From CBFHSF01 sp965658445 (GTDB lineage: Bacteria; Bacteroidota; Bacteroidia; Flavobacteriales; Schleiferiaceae), in NCBI GenBank assembly GCA_965658445.1, contig CBFHSF010000003.1:154223-218222 (forward strand): 64,000 nt of DNA. The letters are read 5' to 3'. Positions 44,332 to 51,751 of this stretch are shown here, one piece after another. Both the position numbers and the translations under genes were made by a program. The notes under the pieces were generated by a model. The model made no database searches. It saw only the letters and a list, made by a program, of their open reading frames with translations, and had not been told where the DNA came from. Position 1 is the first letter of the stretch. Each line of letters opens with the position of its first letter.

Positions 44332-47300
44332 CTAACGCATGTTGGTAGCCACTGTATTGTAACGCTGAAGATATCCGTTAAACGTTTCATTGGCTCCGCG
44401 GTTCTCTTGGTAGATTCCAAGGAGCATTCTAAAGTACTGATCCGCCGCTCCAGTTTCGTCCGCAATTTGCTTGCGTCTCTTTCCTTTGAATTGGCTGTAG
44501 TAGATCAATTCGGCTTCAATTTCATCGATGTATCCAGCAACTAATGCGTCTCCTTTTTCAGGTGCACCTGCTTTGTAGTAAGAATCAATTACTGACAATA
44601 GGAAGTAGCTGTATCCAAATTGCTCGATGGGCATTTTTTCCATGGCCAAGTCACAGATTTCAACGGCCTTGTCTTTCTTGCCTTCTTTGGCAAGCTCTCC
44701 CGCCAAACGCCCCATGATGGAACGCAAGTTGAAAGAAAGACGACGGTTGGTTTCGTCTAGGTAAACATCGGGGTCTTCCATGTTCCCCCAGTTGAATTTG
44801 GTGGTTAGGTTGTTGTACATAACCTCTGTGTTAACCACACCGAACTCAATTCCACGGCCTTTGGTGGCCTTGGCAATAGGCGTAAAGCGGTAAGCCAATC
44901 CCTCTAGAGAGAAGTATTGATCCAACCAGAAGAAAGACTTGGAGCTGTTTCCTACGGTAACGGCAAAGTAAATGGGGCGGTCCCATGCATTTTGAGAAAC
45001 CAAATCAATTACCATCAAATCTCTTTTAGAGAGAACGTTGGTGCTCAATGTCCAGTCAAAGTAATCGGGAATCAATGCCGAGTCGGCCTGAGCCACTACA
45101 CCACTTGCAAGAGCGGCTTCCTTGTCGATGGGCACTCTTAGTTTTTTGGTGGGGAACAATTTCAATTTCTTAGAAGATTTGGTTCCAGGGAATGCATCAA
45201 AGTAAGACTTAGGGTCGTCTTTTTTGATCCAATCGATAAAGCGATCGGCTCTCACGGCATTCTTCACACCGGATTCTCTAAAGTAGAGAACGTCATTGGT
45301 TCCTTGCTTGTACTGATCGTGAGTAAAGGAGAAGGGAACAGGATCCCCCTCGTACGCCTTTCTCTTCATTTGGTCAATGTACCAATCGGTATTGAGAAGT
45401 GATAGGTTTACAACGCGAACATCGGTTCGGTAGCCTTCAATTTCTTGAATGTACCACAATGGGAAAGTGTCGTTGTCTCCATTGGTAAACAGGATGGCAT
45501 TGGGTTCACAGGAGTCGAGGTAGGCCTTGGCCATATCTCTTGCTGTGTAACGATTTGATCTATCGTGATCATCCCAGTTTTCCTTGGCCATAATTCCGGG
45601 AACAAGAAGAACCAAGAAGGCTGAAAGAGCGATGGTTTTTGGCGCCGTGGCCACGTGTTTTTTAAGGACATCATACAGTCCCAAGACTCCCAACCCAATC
45701 CAGATGGCAAACACGTAGAACGAACCTACAAAGGCGTAATCTCTTTCACGTGGCTCAAAGGGTTTGTGGTTTGTGTAGAGTACAACCGCAATTCCCGTAA
45801 AGAGGAAGAAGAGAAGTACACTCCAGAAGTCTTTTTTGTCCTTTTTGTATTGGTAAATCAAGCCCCACAATCCCAAGAGAAGAGGGAAGAGGTAGTAGTG
45901 GTTTCGGGCTTTGTTGTTTGCCAATGAAGGTGGCAGATTGCTTTGGGGTCCCAATCGCGCCGCATCAAGTGGCTTGATTCCAGAAACCCAGTTTCCCTTG
46001 GTCAATTCGTAACGGTTTTGTTCGTCGTTTTGGCGACCCGCAAAGTTCCACATAAAGTAGCGGAACCACATGTTGCCAATTTGGTAGTCCATGAAGAACT
46101 TGATGTTTTGCGCAAGTGTGGGCTTCGCCTTTTTGTCTTTGATGCCTGCAATGGCAATGTAGTTTTTGACGTGGTTGGGATCCTCTGACCACATTCTTGG
46201 GAATACCCCGTTGTACTTACTGTCAAAGTTGGGCACCGATAATTTCTTGTCATCAGAAATCACGTATTTGCCTTTCTCTTCGTCCTTAGCATAAATGGGC
46301 TTTCCGTCTTTGAAGGGCTCTCTTGGATTGTATTCCGCGTTGAAAGACTTTCCATATAGGATGGGCCAATCACCGTACTGAACACGGTTGTAGTAATCTA
46401 ACAAACTCAAGGCATCTTCTGGATTGTTCTCGTCAATGGGTGTGTTGGCGTTAGAACGAATGGCTAAAACCACAAAAGAAGAGTAACCAATCATCAAGAA
46501 AACGAAGCCCAAGATGGCTTGGTTTACCAAAGGCAAGTTCTTCTTGCGAGTGTACTGAAGACCGAAAACAACCGCTCCCACCAAAATTAAGAAGGCAACA
46601 ACGGTACCTGAGTTAAATGGCATGCCAAAGGAATTCACAAAGAGGATTTCCATCTTTCCAAAGAAGTTCAATACCAAAGGAATGATTCCCTTGAAAATAA
46701 CCCCCAATACGAGAACCGCAATCACATTGGCTATGATAAACCCTCCGGTAGTAACCTTTGGGAATTTTTTGAAGTAGTAAATCATGGCGATGGCCGGAAT
46801 GGTAAGGAACACCAAAATGTGAACTCCCACTGAAAGACCAACCAAGAAGGCAATGAACAACAACCATTTGTTAGCAAGCGGATTGGAATCCGCGGCGGCT
46901 TCCCATTTGAGAACAGCCCAGTACGCTACTGCCGTAAAGAAGGAAGACATAGCATACACCTCACCCTCAACGGCCGAAAACCAGAAAGAGTCAGAGAATG
47001 TATAGGCCAAGGCGCCTACTACACCTGATCCAAAAATGGCGTACATCAAGTGGTCAGAAAGTTCACCGCCGTTGCGTGTTGCCATTTTCTTGGCCAATGC
47101 GGTAATGGTCCAGAATAGGAATAAAATGGTAAAGGCAGAAGACAATGCCGATACGATGTTAACCATAAGAGCTTGCATGGTTACATCTCCAAAGGCAAAG
47201 TGACTGAAGAAGTTACCTATCAACTGGAATAAGGGTGCACCCGGAGGGTGACCAACCTGCAGTTTTACCGAAGTAGAAATGTACTCACCACAATCCCAAA

Positions 47301-47400
47301 AAGAGGACGTGGGTTCAATTGTGGATAGGTATGTAAAGGCGGCGATCGCAAATACGGCCCATCCGATGATATTGTTCAGTTTCTTGTACTGTTGTACCAT
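44332..47400 (-). CDS. DUF2723 multi-pass membrane protein (GT-C-like)
   Basis: A 1022-residue inner-membrane protein. The N-terminus reads LNNIIGWAVFAIAAFTYLST and then SSFWDCGEYISTSVKLQVGH, with PPGAPLFQL after it; this acidic first-loop pattern is typical of DUF2723 and of GT-C glycosyltransferases acting from lipid-linked sugars. About 12 or more hydrophobic segments lie before residue 600; the C-terminal 400 residues are soluble, with a TPR-like end. Protein O-glycosylation is a plausible role, but it is inferred from fold only. The start is the ATG at 47400; an upstream in-frame TTG is unlikely. Confidence 0.88.
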   Translation of the reverse strand: MVQQYKKLNNIIGWAVFAIAAFTYLSTIEPTSSFWDCGEYISTSVKLQVGHPPGAPLFQLIGNFFSHFAFGDVTMQALMVNIVSALSSAFTILFLFWTITALAKKMATRNGGELSDHLMYAIFGSGVVGALAYTFSDSFWFSAVEGEVYAMSSFFTAVAYWAVLKWEAAADSNPLANKWLLFIAFLVGLSVGVHILVFLTIPAIAMIYYFKKFPKVTTGGFIIANVIAVLVLGVIFKGIIPLVLNFFGKMEILFVNSFGMPFNSGTVVAFLILVGAVVFGLQYTRKKNLPLVNQAILGFVFLMIGYSSFVVLAIRSNANTPIDENNPEDALSLLDYYNRVQYGDWPILYGKSFNAEYNPREPFKDGKPIYAKDEEKGKYVISDDKKLSVPNFDSKYNGVFPRMWSEDPNHVKNYIAIAGIKDKKAKPTLAQNIKFFMDYQIGNMWFRYFMWNFAGRQNDEQNRYELTKGNWVSGIKPLDAARLGPQSNLPPSLANNKARNHYYLFPLLLGLWGLIYQYKKDKKDFWSVLLFFLFTGIAVVLYTNHKPFEPRERDYAFVGSFYVFAIWIGLGVLGLYDVLKKHVATAPKTIALSAFLVLLVPGIMAKENWDDHDRSNRYTARDMAKAYLDSCEPNAILFTNGDNDTFPLWYIQEIEGYRTDVRVVNLSLLNTDWYIDQMKRKAYEGDPVPFSFTHDQYKQGTNDVLYFRESGVKNAVRADRFIDWIKKDDPKSYFDAFPGTKSSKKLKLFPTKKLRVPIDKEAALASGVVAQADSALIPDYFDWTLSTNVLSKRDLMVIDLVSQNAWDRPIYFAVTVGNSSKSFFWLDQYFSLEGLAYRFTPIAKATKGRGIEFGVVNTEVMYNNLTTKFNWGNMEDPDVYLDETNRRLSFNLRSIMGRLAGELAKEGKKDKAVEICDLAMEKMPIEQFGYSYFLLSVIDSYYKAGAPEKGDALVAGYIDEIEAELIYYSQFKGKRRKQIADETGAADQYFRMLLGIYQENRGANETFNGYLQRYNTVATNMR

Positions 47401-47540
47401 AGTTGTTAGTTTCAATGCAGGCGAATTTAACCCTTTTTTTGGGAGGGCAATAAAACGAAAAGTTAAATGTAATTTTATTTAGCATCCTTTTGGGAAAATG
47501 CCTTGGAAATGCGGCTGGGTTGTCAATGGAATGTCTTGTA

Positions 47541-47557
47541 TACCTAAAGTTTAGGTA
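47541..47557. repeat. Perfect palindrome TACCTAAA-G-TTTAGGTA
   Basis: Seventeen bases with perfect dyad symmetry around a single G, 141 bases upstream of the DUF2723 start. The arms share CCTAA/TTAGG with the palindrome at 13618-13630. It could be a site for a dimeric regulator. Confidence 0.45.
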
Positions 47558-47576
47558 GTGGTTGATGTTGGGTTGT

Positions 47577-47686
47577 GAGAAGGAATAAGGAAGGATGAAG
47601 GAATGAGGAAATCTACTTAAATTCTATTCTCAGGAAAAGGCAGTAATTATGAATTCCTTTTTTCCTAATTCCTATTTCCTTCTTTA
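47577..47686. repeat. Imperfect purine/pyrimidine inverted repeat
   Basis: A tract of GGAATRAGGAA-like units (47577-47611, nearly all purine) is followed 40 bases later by a TTCCTAATTCCTATTTCC-like tract (47652-47686), its approximate reverse complement. The two could fold into one long imperfect stem. The repeated GGAAT/ATTCC word suggests a small dispersed repeat family. Confidence 0.5.
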
Positions 47687-47888
47687 GTCAGTGAGTGGTG
47701 GGGGCTGGCGGCCCCGCCCCAGTTCAAATTACAAAACCCTGAACAACACCTTGTCATTTAATCGACTGTAATCGATTGAAATCGAAAGAAGAAGGCCTAA
47801 ATCATTGTAAACGTTTGAAGCCGTTTAAAAGAGTGTTTGTTTTTAGGGGAATTCGGAGATTGCGAAGGCGTGGAGGCAAGTAGCGAAA

Positions 47889-47919
47889 ATGGTCCCCATG
47901 CAATGGACCAAAAAAAGTA
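47889..47919. repeat. TGGTCC/GGACCA inverted repeat with adjacent A run
   Basis: On the plus strand ATGGTCC (47889-47895) is repeated in reverse complement as GGACCA (47905-47910 region), followed by an A run and GTAGACAC. On the minus strand this reads GTGTCTAC, T run, GGTCC, a form I associate with terminal sequences of some IS3-type elements. It may be the remnant end of an insertion sequence; no transposase remains. Confidence 0.3.
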
Positions 47920-47929
47920 GACACTCAGC

Positions 47930-48054
47930 CAAGAATTAAAAACCACACAAGCTGACGCTTGCTAGTTTTTTTCGCCCAAATTCTCACTCAAACTTAGTTT
48001 GGCTCGAATTTGAGCAAAAAAAACCACGCCTTTCGACGTGGTTTTTAATTCTTG
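47930..48054. repeat. Exact 17-base inverted repeat bounding 125 bases beside tRNA-Gln
   Basis: CAAGAATTAAAAACCAC (47930-47946) and its exact complement GTGGTTTTTAATTCTTG (48038-48054) bound a 125-base segment whose right end touches the 3' end of tRNA-Gln. The right copy also includes one arm of the tRNA terminator. The inner part holds further small inverted repeats (CAAGC/GCTTG at 47948-47961 and CTCAAA/TTTGAG). An exact 17-base inverted match at this distance is far beyond chance. Confidence 0.8.
48017..48046 (-). terminator. Intrinsic terminator of tRNA-Gln
   Basis: On the minus strand AAAAACCACG pairs with CGTGGTTTTT around an eight-base loop and is followed by eight Ts. It starts nine bases after the tRNA 3' end. 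Confidence 0.93.
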
Positions 48055-48126
48055 TTGCCCCACTAGGACTCGAACCTAGACTGACGGTACCAAAAACCGC
48101 TGTCCTGCCAATTAGACGATAGGGCA
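48055..48126 (-). tRNA. tRNA-Gln (anticodon TTG)
   Basis: On the minus strand a 72-base cloverleaf: acceptor TGCCCTA pairs with TGGGGCA (one G-T pair), the D arm is GTC-TAATTGGCAG-GAC, and the anticodon loop TTTTGGT carries TTG within the stem GCGGT/ACCGT. The T arm is CTAGG-TTCGAGT-CCTAG and the discriminator base is A. CCA is not encoded. The acceptor starts with U1-A72, the pair recognised by the GatCAB amidotransferase in organisms that use it; gatC is 10 kb away. Confidence 0.97.
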
Positions 48127-48258
48127 TCAATCGTGTGATTGGGACGGCAAAAATAAGTAAAAATGAGAGTGTGTCAAGGCTTTTCCTAAATTTTTTGAAA
48201 ATAAATGAACGGTCGTTTATTCGCTGTATCTTTATTAGTGATTTTGCATTTTTGCTCT

Positions 48259-49689
48259 ATGATTCGAAGAGGCCTACTTTTCCTTTTTTTAGTCAGCGGA
48301 TTTTTGGGGTTTTCTCAGGCTCAGAACTATTGGAGTCAACCTCCGGGTAACCTGAGTTCTGTTGTTGGAGGTGCCGTAAGTTCAGGGTTTTTGGACAACT
48401 CGTCCATTTATTACAACCCTGGTGCACTTTCCTTTTCCGAGCGATCGGGACTCTCCTTGTCCGCAGATGCATATCACTTGAGGAGCACACGAGTAAATAA
48501 CGGAGCGGGGGGTGACCTCCCGCTCTCTTCATTAATTTTTGAAGGAGCTCCCTCAATTATTTCGGGAATTTTTAAATCCAAAAAGTACCCAATGATAAGT
48601 TTTACATATGCCTATGTGAATCTTCAACAGCACACTACTTCCTTTAGACAGTCTTACAGTACCGTTTCTGACATACTTCCTAACCAATCGGGAAGTGAGT
48701 TTTACGATGCGCATTATCAATACTACAACAAACAAAAGGAGGACTTACTGGGAATTGGATATGGTCAAAAGTTTACCAGCAATATTGGTATTGGAGTTTC
48801 CATGTTTTTTTCTGTAGCTAGTATGGATATTAATGAGACGAGGATAGCAACTGTATATGATAGGCTTACCGATTTAACCAATGGGGACATTCAAGGCACC
48901 TCCAATTACTTTCAGCAATATTCTCTTCTCAACCTTGGAGTGTTTTGGAAGTTTGGAGCTTCCATCCAACGACCTCACTATAATTTGGGATTGACAGTAA
49001 CCACTCCAAAGGTTAACTTGGGTATTTTAACGGGTTCTTTGAATAGAAGATTTGTCTATGTAGTTAACTCTGAGAACATTAACGAAGCGAAAACCGTTCA
49101 GAGAGAAGGTGTTAATACCGTTTCTAAAAGTCCTTGGAACGTGGATTTGTCCGCGGAATTGAAAAGGGGGTCTTGGGCCCTTAGCACTCGTATTGGATAT
49201 TTTGCCAATGTTAGTAATTACGACATGATTCGCAGCACAGAAAATCAGACAGAAAAGATTCTCGGCGTAAGCCTAAACGACCCTTTTACCAACGTTGTAG
49301 CTGGAAACCGATCCGTTACAAACGCCGCCATTGGCGTAGTCTTTAGTGTTGACAAAGGCATTGGATGGCTGGGTGGATTTAGTACAGACTACACCTTTTT
49401 TGATGCTGAAGCCTTGGGCTATAGTAATGGCAATTTTACCGCGGCCAAGTATGGCCTCAATCAGTATAACTTTTCATTTGGGCCTGTTTGGCACGATGAG
49501 TTTTATAACATTAACGTAGGGTTGAAGTATTCTTTTGCAAGGGATTATGGACAGCCTCAACAAATAAATATGACGGATCCGACATTGGAAAACGGTCTGT
49601 TTGGAATCCAAGACAATTCTGCAAATTATGCTTATGATGCGGTTGGTATTATTTTTGGACTCACCTACCGATTTGGACCGACTTACTAA
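48259..49689 (+). CDS. FadL/OmpP1-like outer-membrane transport protein
   Basis: A 476-residue outer-membrane protein. The signal peptide is MIRRGLLFLFLVSGFLGFSQ. Near the mature N-terminus is a FadL-like segment (SSVVGGAVSSGFLDNSSIYY followed by NPGALSF), the hatch region of hydrophobic-substrate channels. Many alternating strands follow, ending YAYDAVGIIFGLTYRFGPTY. It likely takes up fatty acids or other hydrophobic compounds. The ATG at 48259 is chosen because an upstream in-frame ATG adds residues before the signal peptide. Confidence 0.85.
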   Translation: MIRRGLLFLFLVSGFLGFSQAQNYWSQPPGNLSSVVGGAVSSGFLDNSSIYYNPGALSFSERSGLSLSADAYHLRSTRVNNGAGGDLPLSSLIFEGAPSIISGIFKSKKYPMISFTYAYVNLQQHTTSFRQSYSTVSDILPNQSGSEFYDAHYQYYNKQKEDLLGIGYGQKFTSNIGIGVSMFFSVASMDINETRIATVYDRLTDLTNGDIQGTSNYFQQYSLLNLGVFWKFGASIQRPHYNLGLTVTTPKVNLGILTGSLNRRFVYVVNSENINEAKTVQREGVNTVSKSPWNVDLSAELKRGSWALSTRIGYFANVSNYDMIRSTENQTEKILGVSLNDPFTNVVAGNRSVTNAAIGVVFSVDKGIGWLGGFSTDYTFFDAEALGYSNGNFTAAKYGLNQYNFSFGPVWHDEFYNINVGLKYSFARDYGQPQQINMTDPTLENGLFGIQDNSANYAYDAVGIIFGLTYRFGPTY

Positions 49690-49741
49690 AACAAACTTTC
49701 CGGTCATTTGAAAAATGACTACGACCTAGATTAATTGACTT

Positions 49742-51115
49742 ATGATGAAAATAGGAATCACCCTAATTGCCTTTTTTCTCTCCGGGATGGTTACCGCTCA
49801 AACCTGGTTTGCTACGTTTAATCAAAACTCCAATGTGGAGTATTCTGGTTATTCTGTTTCTTCCGACTTAACTGAGTTTAGAAGGCATTACGACAACAAA
49901 ACCAACAATGGATACGTGTTGGTTTCTAGTTCATTCACTGATAATGGATGGTTTTCCACCTACCAAAAGGGAGAAGAGTATTCCAGCGGAAACTACGTCA
50001 CAGACTATACCTTATCGGGACTTAAAACCAAAATTCGAGAAAACTGGGATCAAGGATATGCTCTCGGGTCGGTCTCATATGGAAGTGGTGTTTGGATGGC
50101 CATCTTCTACAAATCACCTTATAAGTACACAAGTGCATACAATACTCGAACGAGCATGGATCAATTGATGGCTTCCGTTCACGAACGAGAGGCTGAGGGT
50201 TACCACCTCGCTTCTATAGCTGGCGGAAATGGGGAATACATGGCCACATTCCAAAAAATCAAAGGTGTTACCGATTCTAAAGTGCTTCGCAGAGGATCAA
50301 AGTCAGATATCGCCACTGCGATTAAGGAGAACTGGACGGGAAGTTGGGATTTGTTTTTCGTTACCTATGTGGGAGGCGAGTACATTGCCGTTGTTTATCA
50401 GAACCAATATGTAGAGAACAGTGCGTACAATTACAAAACGGAAGAATCCGTAATAAAAAAGGATATTAAAAGCCGCTGGGAAACTGATTACGATTTGGTA
50501 TCTGTTTGTTTTGAGCCAGGCACAGGCAACGTAAATACCTTGGTAGTCAATGACAAAATTGTCACAGAACCCATAGAGGTGAGAGAATATATTGAGTTTT
50601 CTGACGGCGGAGCCATGGCTTTGACCAACCTCTCAGTGGTTGAGTTTTCGAACGGAGACCCCATTCCATTTAAAGGAACTCCCGAAGAATGGTTTCAGGC
50701 AGGTCAAAAAGGAGAGCCCGCATATTGCTATGTAAATGGAGATCCATCGACCGCCGAAACTTATGGGCTTCTCTACAACTGGTACGCAGTTCATGATTCC
50801 AGAGGACTTTCGCCGGAGGGATATAGAGTCGCCTCTCCTGAAGATTTTGAAAAACTTTCTCTTCAGCTTACCTCAGAAAAAGGTACAGGAAAATCCCAAA
50901 GTGCTCTCGTAGATTACTTTGGAGTTAAAGCAACGGGTTGTCGCGTTTACAAAGGTCAGTTCCGATTTTTCAGTACCACCTCAATGTGGTGGACACAAGC
51001 TGGGATTGATGCAGCTCCTGCGAGTTATAAATTGTTGCTCAACGGAATGGTTCTCTCTAGAGAGGAGTACTTCAAAGAAATGGGGATGGCCGTTCGACTC
51101 GTTAAAGAGCCGTAA
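49742..51115 (+). CDS. Secreted DUF7477-repeat protein with C-terminal FISUMP domain
   Basis: A 457-residue exported protein (signal peptide through about MVTAQ). Residues about 20-260 hold repeats of the DUF7477 kind, each with a WxxGYxLxSVSYGxGVWMAIF-like core, for example YALGSVSYGSGVWMAIFYK and YHLASIAGGNGEYMATFQK. The C-terminal 140 residues match the Fibrobacter major paralogous (FISUMP) domain: YGLLYNWYAVHDSRGLSPEG, then WWTQ. Function unknown; a surface or periplasmic binding role is inferred. A polysaccharide deacetylase gene starts nine bases later. Confidence 0.78.
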   Translation: MMKIGITLIAFFLSGMVTAQTWFATFNQNSNVEYSGYSVSSDLTEFRRHYDNKTNNGYVLVSSSFTDNGWFSTYQKGEEYSSGNYVTDYTLSGLKTKIRENWDQGYALGSVSYGSGVWMAIFYKSPYKYTSAYNTRTSMDQLMASVHEREAEGYHLASIAGGNGEYMATFQKIKGVTDSKVLRRGSKSDIATAIKENWTGSWDLFFVTYVGGEYIAVVYQNQYVENSAYNYKTEESVIKKDIKSRWETDYDLVSVCFEPGTGNVNTLVVNDKIVTEPIEVREYIEFSDGGAMALTNLSVVEFSNGDPIPFKGTPEEWFQAGQKGEPAYCYVNGDPSTAETYGLLYNWYAVHDSRGLSPEGYRVASPEDFEKLSLQLTSEKGTGKSQSALVDYFGVKATGCRVYKGQFRFFSTTSMWWTQAGIDAAPASYKLLLNGMVLSREEYFKEMGMAVRLVKEP

Positions 51116-51124
51116 ATTGCATTT

Positions 51125-51751
51125 GTGAAAAAGAAGCGTTTATACCCCTATGTATTTCCAAAACTAGGCCGATGGTTTTATCCTAAAGCCATTTACCAAG
51201 GTCCTGACCCCAAGTCGTTATACTTGACCTTTGACGACGGCCCAACCCCCGAAATTACCCAATGGGTGATGAAGGAGCTCGACAAGTACCAAGGCAAGGG
51301 GACCTTCTTTTTGATTGGTGATAAGGCCGAAAGATATCCCGAGGCCTTTCGACAAGCACTACAATCGGGCCATCAGATTGGCCATCACACCCAGCATCAT
51401 GTCAATGGTTTTAAAACACCCGATTCGGAATATTTTAGGGAGGTGGAGGCGGTTCCGTTGGAGATGAAAACCAAACTTTTCCGACCCCCATACGGCCGCA
51501 TTCGTCGCAGTCAATACCGAAAATTGGCTCAAAAGTATCAAGTCGTTTTATGGGATGTCCTCAGTGGTGATTTTGATTTGAACGCCTCTGGTGAAGAGTG
51601 TGCGCGTGCCGTTATTCAAAATGCTAAGGGAGGATCCGTCGTTGTTTTTCACGACAGCGAAAAGGCTTGGGATAGACTCAAAATTGCGTTACCTATGGTT
51701 TTAAAACATTTCTCAGAAAAGGGATATTCCTTCAAGGCCTTATCGGCGTAG
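51125..51751 (+). CDS. Polysaccharide deacetylase (NodB-like, CE4)
   Basis: A 208-residue NodB-type deacetylase. Motif 1 is TFDDGP (residues 35-40, with Asp37 and Asp38), motif 2 is the metal pair HTQHH (His88 and His92), and motif 3 is RPPYGRIRR. A basic N-terminus without a clear signal peptide suggests a cytosolic or membrane-associated location. It starts with GTG. It probably removes acetyl groups from peptidoglycan or another polysaccharide. It overlaps the convergent helicase gene by 12 bases. Confidence 0.92.
   Translation: MKKKRLYPYVFPKLGRWFYPKAIYQGPDPKSLYLTFDDGPTPEITQWVMKELDKYQGKGTFFLIGDKAERYPEAFRQALQSGHQIGHHTQHHVNGFKTPDSEYFREVEAVPLEMKTKLFRPPYGRIRRSQYRKLAQKYQVVLWDVLSGDFDLNASGEECARAVIQNAKGGSVVVFHDSEKAWDRLKIALPMVLKHFSEKGYSFKALSA

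Larger units (their letters stand above)
47416..48054. other. Gene-free 640-base stretch rich in inverted repeats
   Basis: No coding frame is supported between the DUF2723 start and tRNA-Gln. The stretch holds, in order: a 17-base palindrome (47541-47557), a purine-rich tract facing a pyrimidine-rich tract (47577-47611 and 47652-47686), a GC-rich hairpin (about 47699-47721), a TGGTCC/GGACCA inverted repeat with an A run (47889-47916), an exact 17-base inverted repeat (47930-47946 and 48038-48054), and the tRNA terminator. The density of such elements suggests old insertions or repeats next to a tRNA gene. Confidence 0.7.

Noticed and set aside
49703..49719. Hairpin GTCATTT-GAA-AAATGAC after the FadL-like gene
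   Set aside because: Seven AT-rich pairs with no following T tract; not a convincing terminator.
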